Source: Alistipes_A hominis (GTDB lineage Bacteria; Bacteroidota; Bacteroidia; Bacteroidales; Rikenellaceae). Taken from it: 64,000 nucleotides of DNA. This document shows, one piece after another, positions 18,690 through 29,655 of this stretch. The notes under the pieces are model-generated. The model was not told where the DNA came from, did not search any database, and saw nothing but the letters and a program-made list of their open reading frames with translations. The DNA is taken from NCBI RefSeq assembly GCF_014288115.1, contig NZ_JACOOK010000002.1:248001-312000 (forward strand), written 5' to 3'. The translations under genes were made by a program, and so were the position numbers. Position 1 is the first letter of the stretch. Each line of letters starts with the position of its first letter.

Positions 18690-20072
18690 ATGGCCAAATT
18701 AAAAAAAGCGTTTTTCTGCCGCAGTTGCGGGTACGAGTCGGCCAAATGGGTCGGCAAATGCCCGGCGTGCGGCGAGTGGAATACGCTGGTCGAAGAGGTC
18801 GTCGGCAAGGAATCGGCGCGTACGACCTCGTTCGCACCGGCGCGCGGCAGCAACCGCCCCGTGCCGGTGCACGAGATCGAACGGCAGGCTTTCACGCGCA
18901 CCGACCTGGCCAACGGCGAGGTGAATCGCGTGCTGGGCGGCGGCCTGGTGCAGGGCTCGATCATCCTGCTGGGCGGCGAACCGGGCATCGGCAAATCGAC
19001 GCTGAGCCTGCAACTCGCGCTGAAAGCCGCCGGGCTGAAAACGCTGTACGTATCGGGCGAGGAGTCCCCGCACCAGATCAAGATGCGGGCCGAACGGATC
19101 GGTATCGTGAACGAAGCGTGTTACATTTACAGCGAGACGAACCTCGAAAACATCATCACCCAGATCACGCAGCACGGCCCCGACCTGGTCGTGATCGATT
19201 CGATCCAGACGATTTACACCGAAACGATCGACTCGTCGCCGGGCAGCGTGTCACAGATCCGCGAATCGGCCGCCTTGCTGCAAAAATATGCCAAGCAGAC
19301 CGGCACGTCGATCATCGTAATCGGACACATCACCAAGGACGGCATCATCGCCGGCCCGAAAATCCTGGAACACATCGTCGACGTGGTGCTGCAATTCGAA
19401 GGCGACAACAACAACATCTACCGCATCCTGCGCAGCATCAAGAACCGGTTCGGAGCGACATTCGAGATCGGCGTATTCGAAATGCGCGGCGAAGGGCTGA
19501 TCGAGGTCGACAATCCGTCCGAAATCCTGTTGTCGCACTACGACGAACCGTTGAGCGGCATCGCCGTCGGCGCGGCCGTCGACGGGGCCCGGTCATACCT
19601 GATCGAGACCCAGGCGCTGGTCAGCACGGCCGCCTACGGCACGCCGCAGCGCTCGGCGACCGGGTTCGACTCGCGGCGGCTGAACATGCTGCTGGCCGTA
19701 CTCGAAAAACGGGTCGGCCTGAAGATGTACCAGAAAGACGTCTTTTTAAATTTTGCGGGAGGGTTCAAGATCAGCGACACGGGGCTCGACATGAGCGTCA
19801 TCGCGGCCATCCTGTCGTCGTATTTCGACCGGCCGGTAGACCGGGAAACCTGTTTCGCCGGAGAGATCGGCCTGTCCGGCGAAGTACGTCCCGCTCCCCG
19901 CAGCGAACAACGCATCGGCGAAGCGGCCCGGCTCGGCTTCCGACGGATCGTCGTATCGGGCTACCTGCGCAAAAGCCTTCCGAAGCCGCCAAAAGGCATC
20001 GAAGTCGTCTATATCAACAAACTGGAAGAGCTGGGACGCATCGTCTTCGGCGTTTCCGGGCCGGTCGAGTAA
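18690..20072 (+). CDS. radA: DNA repair protein RadA
   Basis: A 460-residue protein. The N-terminal zinc finger has Cys10, Cys13, Cys24 and Cys27, Walker A is GGEPGIGKST (95-104), the KNRFG motif follows near 255, and the C-terminal Lon-like domain starts near 285. RadA is a DnaB-like helicase that assists RecA-dependent recombination and branch migration. It is the last gene of the plus-strand run and converges on yidD with 49 bp between. No strong terminator is seen in that gap. Confidence 0.96.
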   Translation: MAKLKKAFFCRSCGYESAKWVGKCPACGEWNTLVEEVVGKESARTTSFAPARGSNRPVPVHEIERQAFTRTDLANGEVNRVLGGGLVQGSIILLGGEPGIGKSTLSLQLALKAAGLKTLYVSGEESPHQIKMRAERIGIVNEACYIYSETNLENIITQITQHGPDLVVIDSIQTIYTETIDSSPGSVSQIRESAALLQKYAKQTGTSIIVIGHITKDGIIAGPKILEHIVDVVLQFEGDNNNIYRILRSIKNRFGATFEIGVFEMRGEGLIEVDNPSEILLSHYDEPLSGIAVGAAVDGARSYLIETQALVSTAAYGTPQRSATGFDSRRLNMLLAVLEKRVGLKMYQKDVFLNFAGGFKISDTGLDMSVIAAILSSYFDRPVDRETCFAGEIGLSGEVRPAPRSEQRIGEAARLGFRRIVVSGYLRKSLPKPPKGIEVVYINKLEELGRIVFGVSGPVE

Positions 20073-20121
20073 TCCCTTTTATTGCTTACTAAAATCGCTC
20101 CGGGAAGTCCGTCCGTTCCGT

Positions 20122-20382
20122 TTACGGAACCGGATCGTAACCGCTTCCTCCCCACGGATGGCAACGCAGAATTCGCCTCAGGCCCAGATAGCTCCCCTTG
20201 AACAGGCCGTGCTTTCGCAGGGCTTCGGCGCAGTACTCCGAGCAGGTGGGCGTGAAACGGCAGGAAGGGGGCGTAAAAGGAGAGATGCAATGACGATATA
20301 TCCAGATCAACCCCAGCAAAGGGGCTAAAATAAGCCCCTTAAATCCTTTCGGAAAGGTTCCGGATGATCTTCTGCACGGCAT
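20122..20382 (-). CDS. yidD: Membrane protein insertion efficiency factor YidD
   Basis: An 86-residue protein with the family core YRHCISPFTPPSCRFTPTCSEYC and the end motif LRRILRCHPWGGSGYDPVP. YidD is a small amphipathic inner-membrane-associated factor that helps YidC-dependent insertion. Its start overlaps the end of rnpA by 44 bp in another frame. The overlap stands because no other start codon lies between the rnpA stop and the conserved core. Translational coupling to rnpA is likely. Confidence 0.93.
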   Translation of the reverse strand: MPCRRSSGTFPKGFKGLILAPLLGLIWIYRHCISPFTPPSCRFTPTCSEYCAEALRKHGLFKGSYLGLRRILRCHPWGGSGYDPVP

Positions 20383-20737
20383 TTTCGATCGACGTATAAT
20401 CGGCTATCTCTTTGGAAACATACAACAGGCCCAGGTTGAACCGTCCGCCTCCCGAGATCTCCCGCAGGGGATTCCGGTTCAGGCGGTAAGCCTCCCGTAT
20501 CCGGCGTTTCAACAGGTTGCGCACGTTGGCCCGTTTGTGATTGCGCTTCGAAACGGAAACCAGCACCGACAGCCCGCCTTCGTCCGTCGCGTCGCCGGCA
20601 TCGTCCTCCCCGGTGAGAAATACGTAACGGATCGGGTAGACGACACCGCTTTCGCCCTTTTCGAACAGGCGGGCGATCTGCTTGCGCGACCGAAGCCGCT
20701 CCGCACGGGGAAACGTATGATCCGAACTCTCCATCAT
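20339..20737 (-). CDS. rnpA: Ribonuclease P protein component
   Basis: A 132-residue basic protein with the RnpA RNA-binding signature KRANVRNLLKRRIREAYRLN and the N-terminal PRAERLRSRKQIARLFEKG. It binds RNase P RNA and supports 5' maturation of tRNA. rpmH, the usual neighbour in other bacteria, is not next to it; the gene is 10 bp after hemD and overlaps yidD, an arrangement known in Bacteroidetes. Confidence 0.93.
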   Translation of the reverse strand: MMESSDHTFPRAERLRSRKQIARLFEKGESGVVYPIRYVFLTGEDDAGDATDEGGLSVLVSVSKRNHKRANVRNLLKRRIREAYRLNRNPLREISGGGRFNLGLLYVSKEIADYTSIENAVQKIIRNLSERI

Positions 20738-20747
20738 TCCCGCCGGG

Positions 20748-21686
20748 CTATTTCCCGGCGCTTTTGGTTGCGGCCCCTGCCGTTTTTACCGAGGCTTTTT
20801 TCAGCGCGGACGACGCTTGTTCGCCGGAAGCTGCTCCCGGTCTGGCGGCCGTGCGCACCCGTCTGCCTTTGGCGTATTTCGAACTTTCGATGAAAGTCAG
20901 GTCGGGCGACCGCTCCTCAAGCGTCACCGGCGGAACCTCCTCTCCGGCATTGATTTTCCGGATATAAATATCGAGCGCCTTGGTCATCGACGGAACTTCG
21001 GGCGTAGGCGCCATCACATGGACGGTCAGTCCTTCGGTCAGCGCGGCCTTGGCCGTCCCGTGGCCGAACGTCGCGATTTTCGGAGCGTTCTCCCCGAGCG
21101 TAAATTTTCCGGTCAGCGAGGCGATCTCGGACGGACTGTAAAAGACCAACAGATCGTACTTGCGGACATCGACCGCATCCAGGTCGGCGCTCACCGTACG
21201 GGCCAGGATCACCTTGCCGAACTGAAGTTTCATCTTCTCCATCGCCAGCGGCATCTCGGGCTTGTGCGGCTCGGAAAGCGTCAGCAGGAATTTCTCGTCC
21301 TTGTGCTTGGCGATCAGTTCGACCAGCGAAGAGAAAGTCCCTTCGGCAAAGAAGATTTTCCGCTTGCGGTAAACGATATATTTTTGCAAGTACAGGGCGA
21401 TCGCCTCCGTATTGCAGAAATATTTCATGGTTTCGGGAATCGTAACGCGGGCTTCCTCGCAAATCCGAAAGAAATTATCGATCGTAACGCGGCTCGTGAA
21501 AATAACAGCCGTATGCGCCAGGATATCCACCCGCTGGCTGCGGAACTCTTTCAGGGAGACCCCCTCCAGCTTAATGAACGGATGGAATTCCACATTCACG
21601 CGGTGCTTGAGCACGATCTCATGAAAGGGAGATTTCTCGGCGATGACCGGAGCCGGTTGCGAGACTAAAACATTTTTAATTTTCAA
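20748..21686 (-). CDS. hemD: Uroporphyrinogen-III synthase
   Basis: A 312-residue protein. The first about 250 residues match the HemD fold (IKNVLVSQPAP, VDILAHTAVIFTSRVTIDNF, KYDLLVFYSPSEIASL, IATFGHGTAKAALTEGL), the ring-closing step that turns hydroxymethylbilane into uroporphyrinogen III. The last about 60 residues form a basic Ala/Lys/Ser-rich tail beyond the usual end of the enzyme, probably disordered. It lies between the DUF4271 gene and rnpA on one strand. Bacteroidetes HemD sequences diverge strongly from enterobacterial ones, so assignment rests on the fold motifs and gene order. Confidence 0.85.
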   Translation of the reverse strand: MKIKNVLVSQPAPVIAEKSPFHEIVLKHRVNVEFHPFIKLEGVSLKEFRSQRVDILAHTAVIFTSRVTIDNFFRICEEARVTIPETMKYFCNTEAIALYLQKYIVYRKRKIFFAEGTFSSLVELIAKHKDEKFLLTLSEPHKPEMPLAMEKMKLQFGKVILARTVSADLDAVDVRKYDLLVFYSPSEIASLTGKFTLGENAPKIATFGHGTAKAALTEGLTVHVMAPTPEVPSMTKALDIYIRKINAGEEVPPVTLEERSPDLTFIESSKYAKGRRVRTAARPGAASGEQASSALKKASVKTAGAATKSAGK

Positions 21687-21765
21687 AACAATAACTTGTT
21701 TATAGTTAGCTTCTTCTGATAACTCCGCCGTGAGACGGAACTGCTCCTCCTCCTCGGAAAAACAC

Positions 21766-22596
21766 TCAGCAATTTCTGGCTACAACAAGCACGAAAAAGC
21801 TTATCGGAAACAATTCGACGGCACAAAGGTACAAAATCCATTGCAGAATTGAAACATCCCGCGCCACAAAGAAACGATAACTTTTCGCCAAATACAGCAG
21901 ATAGAGCGCAGCGGCGAAAACGGCGGTACCGTGCAGTAGCCGGTCGATTCCGGGGCCTTCGGTGAGCGCTACGACCAAAAAAAGAGGAGTCAGCAGGATA
22001 TATATAAACGACGAAAAAATACGGATCGTGAACCGGAGTTTCTCAAAAAAAAGATCGTTCCGGATCACTCCGCCGATGATCCGCGTCACGATCTTGCGGT
22101 AAACCGCAACGGCGGCGGCGGCAAACAGCACGGCCAGGCAGGCCAGGTCGGTCGCAAAAGGGATTTGCCGGGGCAACCACCCCTCGATGCCGTACAGTCC
22201 GCCGTAGCGAATCAACAGCCCGCCGATCAGCAGCATCCCCCACAGAGCCGTCCATGACAGGAACTTGCGGAAAAACAACGGATACTCGTCGTAAACCTTG
22301 TCAGATGAAACCCGCCCGGTCAGGATCTTGAACACGATCCCGATACTGCTCCGGTAGCTGTGGATCAGGTAACAGAAAACCATGAACACGGCCAGCACGA
22401 CTCCCTGGTAAGCATAACTGTCCGTCAGGTGCGGCTGCAGGGCGGGCAGCGCCAAAGGATCGTACCCGTCCGGCCGTTCGGCCACTGTCCCCGACACGCC
22501 GAAAATATCGGCCTGCGAAGGAACGCTCGCCCCTTCGAGCGGCTCGATTTCCGGAAGGTAACAGTCGCAATCGGTAACGTAGCGGGACTCCATCAT
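21766..22596 (-). CDS. DUF4271 integral membrane protein
   Basis: A 276-residue protein with about seven hydrophobic segments from residue 60 on, preceded by a soluble N-terminus. It resembles the DUF4271 family found next to hemD in Bacteroidetes. Function unknown. It begins 6 bp after the histidine kinase stop, so the two are likely translated together, and hemD follows after 79 bp. Confidence 0.75.
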   Translation of the reverse strand: MMESRYVTDCDCYLPEIEPLEGASVPSQADIFGVSGTVAERPDGYDPLALPALQPHLTDSYAYQGVVLAVFMVFCYLIHSYRSSIGIVFKILTGRVSSDKVYDEYPLFFRKFLSWTALWGMLLIGGLLIRYGGLYGIEGWLPRQIPFATDLACLAVLFAAAAVAVYRKIVTRIIGGVIRNDLFFEKLRFTIRIFSSFIYILLTPLFLVVALTEGPGIDRLLHGTAVFAAALYLLYLAKSYRFFVARDVSILQWILYLCAVELFPISFFVLVVARNC

Positions 22597-22602
22597 ACCG
22601 GT

Positions 22603-23763
22603 CTATGAATAGATTTTTTTCAGGGCGATGCGGATGGTCGTTCCTTTGTCGATCTCGGAATCGAGCACGAAGATCTTACCGCCGTGGTATCCGTCGATAA
22701 TCCGTTTGCTGAGCGAAAGTCCGAGCCCCCAACCGCGCGTTTTGGTCGTAAAACCGGGTTCGAAGATCCGTTTGAAATTCCCCTTCGCGATCCCCTTGCC
22801 GCTGTCCCGGACATCGACGTAAATCCAGTTGGCGTCGCTGGAGAGTTTGACGTCGATCGTCCCGGTTCCCGACAAAGCGTCCATCGCGTTTTTCAACAGA
22901 TTTTCGATCACCCATTCGAAAAGCGCTTCGTTGATCATCGCCTTTTGCTGAGCCATCGCCAGCCCGTTATAGGTCAGCGTGACGTTCTTCGGTACGCGCG
23001 TGCGGAAATAGATCACGCTGTTGCCGACGATCTCGTTGATCACCCCTTCGCTGAGCGGAGTCGCGGCCCCGATTTTCGAGAACCGGTCGACCACCTTGGT
23101 CAGCCGGACGATATCCTTGCCCATCTCGTCGATGGCGGTCTGGTCGATGTTCTGGGTTTTCAGGTATTCGAGCCACCCGAGCAGCGAAGAGGTCGGCGTA
23201 CCCAACTGGTGGGCCGTCTCCTTCGCCAGCCCGATCCAGACGCGGTTCTGCTCGTCCTGCTTCGTCGAACGGAACGTGATGTATCCGAACACGACAAACA
23301 CGATGATCACCAGCAACTGGATGTACGGGAAATAGACCAGCGTCTTGAGCAGCCGGGATTCGTCGAAAAAGATATACAGCGTCTCGTTGTACAGCGTCTG
23401 CACCTTCAGGTGCGGATTGACCTTCGTCATCTGGTCGAGCTTGTCGCGCAACAGGTTCGGATGATTCAGGATGTAATCGGGAATCAGATGCGAATACTCC
23501 ACCCGCAACGCCCCGTCGGTCAGAATGAACGGAATGTTGTTGCGCGTGGTGATGATCGACAGCAACAGGGGGTTCCCCGGGTCGGCCCCCAGCTCGCGGA
23601 AGGCCGCCGCCCAGATCGCCACCTCGTTCTGTTCTTTCTCCCGGAGCTGGCGCGCCATATCGTTGGTGAACAACAGCGACGAGATCCCGATCACCATCCC
23701 CAGAACGATGATGACCACCCGGCTCCGAAAAGAAAGCATCTTATGCAGCGCTCTTTTTTTCAT
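22603..23763 (-). CDS. Orphan sensor histidine kinase
   Basis: A 386-residue protein with two membrane segments (about 14-33 and 147-165) that bracket a periplasmic sensor of about 110 residues, then a HisKA-type H-box with His185 in ETAHQLGTP, an N-box in LLKNAMDAL, a G1 box DSGKGI and a G2 box GLGLSLSKRI. It should autophosphorylate and pass phosphate to a response regulator, but none is encoded nearby. Conserved linkage to DUF4271 and hemD suggests a role tied to the envelope or heme, which is only inference. Confidence 0.88.
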   Translation of the reverse strand: MKKRALHKMLSFRSRVVIIVLGMVIGISSLLFTNDMARQLREKEQNEVAIWAAAFRELGADPGNPLLLSIITTRNNIPFILTDGALRVEYSHLIPDYILNHPNLLRDKLDQMTKVNPHLKVQTLYNETLYIFFDESRLLKTLVYFPYIQLLVIIVFVVFGYITFRSTKQDEQNRVWIGLAKETAHQLGTPTSSLLGWLEYLKTQNIDQTAIDEMGKDIVRLTKVVDRFSKIGAATPLSEGVINEIVGNSVIYFRTRVPKNVTLTYNGLAMAQQKAMINEALFEWVIENLLKNAMDALSGTGTIDVKLSSDANWIYVDVRDSGKGIAKGNFKRIFEPGFTTKTRGWGLGLSLSKRIIDGYHGGKIFVLDSEIDKGTTIRIALKKIYS

Positions 23764-23814
23764 AGTTTTACGGGAACCCGATGTCCCCTGTGTTTTGCGA
23801 ATCGTCCCGGAAAG

Positions 23815-25488
23815 CTACTTGCGCGGAGTATCCTGCGAAGTCACGATCTGCCGGTAACGGTTTTGGTCTTTCAGCACTTCGACGGCCTGTCGTACTTCCG
23901 GATCGTGCAGCGCCGTATGACGGGCGACTCCGGTCTCGTAATGGTAACGCAAGATAATCTCGTCGCCGATCAGCTTACGAATCTCGTCGCCGAACAATTC
24001 GAGGTCGGTATTTTTATCGTCTTTCAGTTTTTCGCCGATCGCGTCGAGTTCGCCGGAGATTCGGTCGAGGTATTTTTCCCGCTCGGCTTTCTTACGCAGA
24101 TCTTTGACGGCTTCCAGAGTTTCCGACTCGAAATCCATCTCCTTGTCCTGCATGAAAGCGACGAAAAGACCGTATTCCCCGTCCGGCAATTCGAACGTAT
24201 CCGCATCCACGCCTTCGCGGTGCCGTTTGTAGTAATCGTTCGCAAAATCCTCGATATATCCTTTGCCGTAAAGCGCCATCGTGAAACGGCTGGTATAGAC
24301 CGGGTCGAGACGGACGTCCGGCATTACGCCGCCCCCGTCGTACACTTTCCGCCCGGCGGCGGTCTCGTACTCCCGAATCAACGAATCCGGCACCAGCCCC
24401 ACGCTGCCGTCGTCGTTGCGGTGCGTATAATCGATCGCCTGGATACAACGGCCGCTGGGAATGTAATATTTCGCGGTAGTCACTTTCAGGAAAGCGTTGT
24501 ACCCCAGCGGACGCGGAGTCTGCACCAATCCTTTGCCGAACGTCCGCTGTCCGACCAGCACGGCACGGTCGAGATCCTGCAACGCTCCCGACACGATCTC
24601 GGCGGCAGAGGCCGTCATACTGTTCACCAGCACGGCGATCGGAATTTGCGTATCGAGCGGTTCGGCTTGCGTCACGAACGTCGCGTCGGATGATTTCGTG
24701 CGGCCGTGCATCGACACGACTTCGGTGCCTTTGGGCACGAACATCGAAAGAATCTTCACGGCTTCCTGCAAAATGCCGCCGCCATTGCCCCGCAGGTCGA
24801 TGATCAGCGAAGTGATCCCCTGTTTTTTCAGTTTCTCGAAAGCGGTCCGCATATCGTCGCTGCAATCCTCCGAGAAATCGTCGTGCAAGATATAACCCAC
24901 ATCGCCGTCGATCACGCCGTAATAAGGGACCCCTGAGATCACGATCCGCTCCCGCTTGACCGAAACATCGACCGGATTGCCCGTCAGCAGTTTCTCGACG
25001 GTCAGTTTCATCGAAGTGCCGGGCGTTCCTTTCAACAATTCGCTAACTTTCGAAACGTCGTACCCTTTCAGGTTCTCGCCGTCGACGGCCAACAGCTTGT
25101 CTCCGATAACCAGCCCCGCCTTATCGGCCGGAAAACCCTCGTACGGCTGGGCGATCGCCACGTAATCGCCGCTCTTGCGGATCAGGGCCCCGATACCGCC
25201 GTACTTGCCGGTCGTCTGTATTTCGAAATCGGCCATTTTATTCTCCGGAATCAGTTCGGTGTAAGGGTCCAGGTTCTCGACCATGCCGGCCGCAGCGTCC
25301 TCGAGCAGTTTGTCCGTATCGACCGAATCGACATAGGAGAGACTGACCTCGCGGAACATGTTGAACAGGATCTGGATATTCCGTCCGAGCGCGAAATCGG
25401 GACGCGACGCAGCCAGCGAAAATCCCGCTGCCGCCACGATCGCACCGATCGCCAACACGTATTTGAGTCGCTTATACACTCTTTCCAT
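23815..25488 (-). CDS. C-terminal processing protease, S41 family
   Basis: A 557-residue exported or membrane-anchored protease. A hydrophobic N-terminus (residues 10-27) is followed by a PDZ domain (about 95-165) and the S41 catalytic domain with Ser294 in NSMTASAAEIV and Lys319 in GQRTFGKGLVQ. The last about 150 residues form the charged helical tail usual in this family. It cleaves periplasmic proteins at their C-termini. It ends 51 bp before the histidine kinase start. Other S41 genes may exist elsewhere, so no gene symbol is given. Confidence 0.92.
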   Translation of the reverse strand: MERVYKRLKYVLAIGAIVAAAGFSLAASRPDFALGRNIQILFNMFREVSLSYVDSVDTDKLLEDAAAGMVENLDPYTELIPENKMADFEIQTTGKYGGIGALIRKSGDYVAIAQPYEGFPADKAGLVIGDKLLAVDGENLKGYDVSKVSELLKGTPGTSMKLTVEKLLTGNPVDVSVKRERIVISGVPYYGVIDGDVGYILHDDFSEDCSDDMRTAFEKLKKQGITSLIIDLRGNGGGILQEAVKILSMFVPKGTEVVSMHGRTKSSDATFVTQAEPLDTQIPIAVLVNSMTASAAEIVSGALQDLDRAVLVGQRTFGKGLVQTPRPLGYNAFLKVTTAKYYIPSGRCIQAIDYTHRNDDGSVGLVPDSLIREYETAAGRKVYDGGGVMPDVRLDPVYTSRFTMALYGKGYIEDFANDYYKRHREGVDADTFELPDGEYGLFVAFMQDKEMDFESETLEAVKDLRKKAEREKYLDRISGELDAIGEKLKDDKNTDLELFGDEIRKLIGDEIILRYHYETGVARHTALHDPEVRQAVEVLKDQNRYRQIVTSQDTPRK

Positions 25489-25622
25489 TTTTATAACATT
25501 TCCTTATCTAACGTTCGTAAAAAACAAAGCGGTATGCCCCGTCCGCTCATTTTTTTATCCCCAAAGCGGGAATACGAATCATATTATTTACAACCAAATC
25601 TTTACGCATTTCCGAAAACCGG

Positions 25623-26102
25623 TCAGTTTTCGATGTGCGACCGGAGCCGGAACTCCGCTTTCACGACCTCCTTGCGAATGCCGTCCAACACGACGGAACC
25701 GCCCGCATCGGTTACGGCGATCCGGTCTTCCCACAGCAGCAAAGCCCTTTTCAGCGGCGACGAAGCCCGGAAGACCATCGTCCCGTCCTGTTCCCGAACC
25801 AGCGAAAAACCGTTTGCCCGGAACGTACTGAGAATCAACTCCCGGTCACCGGTAAAATCGGCCGCCACCGTCCGCCGGGCAAACCCGAATTTCGGATAAA
25901 AAGCCGCCACGACGACGATCACAGCCAACATCAGCCGTCCCCGCTGCGACCCGAACAGTTCGGCCAGATCGCGCCCGGCATCCGCTCGCGACGTCCCGGT
26001 CGCCAGCATCAGCGTGAAGACCAGCGTAAAAAGCAACAACAGCCACACGAGGTATTTCAGCGACCGGACTATATAAGTTTTTCCATCCATCATGATTCGC
26101 AT
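25623..26102 (-). CDS. Small membrane protein of unknown function
   Basis: A 159-residue protein with two predicted membrane segments (about 15-35 and 55-72) and a C-terminal soluble domain of about 85 residues (DFTGDRELILSTFRANGFS, ASSPLKRALLLWEDRIAVTD). I do not recognise a named family, but the layout resembles small Bacteroidales proteins with a PH-like or YcxB-like tail. A -7 element at 26131-26138 points to its own promoter with a leader of about 20 bases. It lies between the cyclo-ligase and the S41 protease genes. Confidence 0.7.
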   Translation of the reverse strand: MRIMMDGKTYIVRSLKYLVWLLLLFTLVFTLMLATGTSRADAGRDLAELFGSQRGRLMLAVIVVVAAFYPKFGFARRTVAADFTGDRELILSTFRANGFSLVREQDGTMVFRASSPLKRALLLWEDRIAVTDAGGSVVLDGIRKEVVKAEFRLRSHIEN

Positions 26103-26130
26103 TTAAGTTTTTTCGACGGCGTACCGAATG

Positions 26131-26138
26131 CAAAGATA
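26131..26138 (-). promoter_or_regulatory. -7 element (TATCTTTG) for the small membrane protein gene
   Basis: Perfect TAnnTTTG on the minus strand, 29 bases before the start at 26102. No clear TTG lies 19-21 bases upstream of it. Confidence 0.55.
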
Positions 26139-26184
26139 GCGGATTTTTGCGAACGGTTTCCGAATTTCGCGGGATACGAACGAA

Positions 26185-26763
26185 TTATAAAGACCGTAAA
26201 GCGCCGTCCCGGTACCAGCGCGCCTCCCGTTCCGACCCGCATACGACCCAGTCGACCGGCACGTCGTGCGCATCGGCGGGAACATGCTCGAAAAACTGGT
26301 ATTCGAAACAAACGCCGATTTTCAGCGGTCCTTCGCGCGTCAGCAACCGATCGTAGAATCCTTTGCCGTGCCCGAGACGGTTTCCGTACGGATCGTACCC
26401 CATGGCCGGAACCACGATCAGGTCGATCCGCCGCAGGCAGGTCTCTTCCTCCCCGACCGGCTCCCTGATCCCGAAACGGGCCTCCCGCAGTTCGTTTCGG
26501 CCGGTAAACTTCCTGAGCGACAGTCCGTCGCCTCGCATTACCGGAAGGTAAACCTTTTTGCGGACGGCCCATTTTTCGACGAAAGCATGTGTATCTACCT
26601 CCGCAGGCAGCGACCAATAAAGCGCCACGCTCGCGGCATCGGCGAACGGCGGGAAACGGCCGACGGCTTCCATGACCCGCTGCGACATCGCGGCTCGCGT
26701 CCGCCCGTCGTACAGTTCTCCGCGATCGCGAACGATCCGGCGCAACGCACTCTTCGACTCCAT
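26185..26763 (-). CDS. 5-formyltetrahydrofolate cyclo-ligase
   Basis: A 192-residue cytoplasmic enzyme with the family signature MGYDPYGNRLGHGKGFYDR and the N-terminal SKSALRRIVRDRG. It converts 5-formyl-THF to 5,10-methenyl-THF using ATP. Length is normal for the family (YgfA/MTHFS). It is divergent from frdC, with 184 bp between. Confidence 0.95.
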   Translation of the reverse strand: MESKSALRRIVRDRGELYDGRTRAAMSQRVMEAVGRFPPFADAASVALYWSLPAEVDTHAFVEKWAVRKKVYLPVMRGDGLSLRKFTGRNELREARFGIREPVGEEETCLRRIDLIVVPAMGYDPYGNRLGHGKGFYDRLLTREGPLKIGVCFEYQFFEHVPADAHDVPVDWVVCGSEREARWYRDGALRSL

Positions 26764-26850
26764 ACTCCAAATCCGGTTTAAAAACGGAATCCGAAGATAC
26801 CGTTTTTTTCAAAAAAATTAAAACTCCGGACAGAATATTCCGTCAAAAGA

Positions 26851-26881
26851 TTGTTATTTAAAAAACAATGGGATAACTTTG
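26851..26881 (+). promoter_or_regulatory. Promoter of the frdCAB/sdhCAB operon
   Basis: TTG at 26851-26853, a 20-base spacer, and TAACTTTG at 26874-26881 form a complete Bacteroidetes promoter. The leader to the frdC start at 26948 would be about 60 bases. Confidence 0.8.
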
Positions 26882-26947
26882 TACTCTGTTTTTTCGGAAG
26901 TACACGAAATGCGTAAATAACCAAAATCACTAAATTTCATTTTACTT

Positions 26948-27640
26948 ATGGGCAATCTGTTTACATCTACAATCGGACGGAAACTGATTATGAGCATCTC
27001 AGGTCTTTTTCTGATCCTGTTCCTGTTGTTCCACATGTCGATGAACATTGCAGCCGTATTTTCCACCGAGGCCTACAATGCGATCTGTGAATTTCTGGGA
27101 GCGAACTGGTACGCACTCGCTGGGACGCTGATCCTGGCCGCCGGTTTCGTGGTGCATATCATCTATGCATCGATCCTGACGCTGCACAACCGCAGTTCGA
27201 GGGGCACGCAGCGTTATGCCGTGGAAGCTACGCCGAAATCGGTAACCTGGGCTTCGCGGAACATGTTCGTGCTGGGACTCGTCGTCGTATTGGGATTGCT
27301 GCTGCACCTTTACAACTTCTGGTATAACATGCAGTTCGCCGAAATCATCGGAGACCACTCGCTCGGAGCGTTCGGGCCGACCGACGGAGCGGCTTACATC
27401 GCCGACCTGTTCAGCAACCCGGTCTACTGCCTGATCTATCTGATCTGGTTCCTGGCCATCTGGTTCCACCTGACGCACGGTTTCTGGAGCGCCTTCCAGA
27501 CGATCGGATGGGACAACCAGATCTGGATGAAACGCCTCAAATGCCTGGCCAACGTCTTTGCGACCGTCGTTTTCCTCGGTTTCGCTCTGGTCGTAGTCGT
27601 TTTCTACCTGCGCAGCCTGTGCGGCGGGTTCTGCTACTAA
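26948..27640 (+). CDS. frdC: Succinate dehydrogenase/fumarate reductase cytochrome b subunit
   Basis: A 230-residue membrane protein with five hydrophobic segments, the single-polypeptide cytochrome b type found in Bacteroidetes and epsilon-proteobacteria. It begins GNLFTSTIGRKLIMSISG. Histidines in the membrane region (HMSMN, HIIYA, HLYNFWYN, HLTHGFWSAFQ) are the expected heme ligands. It links quinone to the FrdA/FrdB flavoprotein and iron-sulfur subunits. First gene of a three-gene operon; frdA begins 42 bp later. In gut Bacteroidales the complex usually works as fumarate reductase, but direction cannot be read from sequence. Confidence 0.95.
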   Translation: MGNLFTSTIGRKLIMSISGLFLILFLLFHMSMNIAAVFSTEAYNAICEFLGANWYALAGTLILAAGFVVHIIYASILTLHNRSSRGTQRYAVEATPKSVTWASRNMFVLGLVVVLGLLLHLYNFWYNMQFAEIIGDHSLGAFGPTDGAAYIADLFSNPVYCLIYLIWFLAIWFHLTHGFWSAFQTIGWDNQIWMKRLKCLANVFATVVFLGFALVVVVFYLRSLCGGFCY

Positions 27641-27682
27641 TTTGATTGCACCAATTAGAAATAAAAAAACAAAAAATAAGAT

Positions 27683-29626
<1,944 letters not shown>

Positions 29627-29655
29627 TTGAGTCAAACAGGTAAAACGTTAAGACA

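Noticed and set aside
20073..20150. Hairpin as a terminator between radA and yidD
   Set aside because: Only a short inverted repeat inside the end of yidD is seen, with no T run.
22684..24693. 669-codon plus-strand frame opposite the histidine kinase and S41 protease
   Set aside because: It runs antisense across two recognised genes and their gap and has an Asp/Arg/His-rich composition typical of shadow frames.
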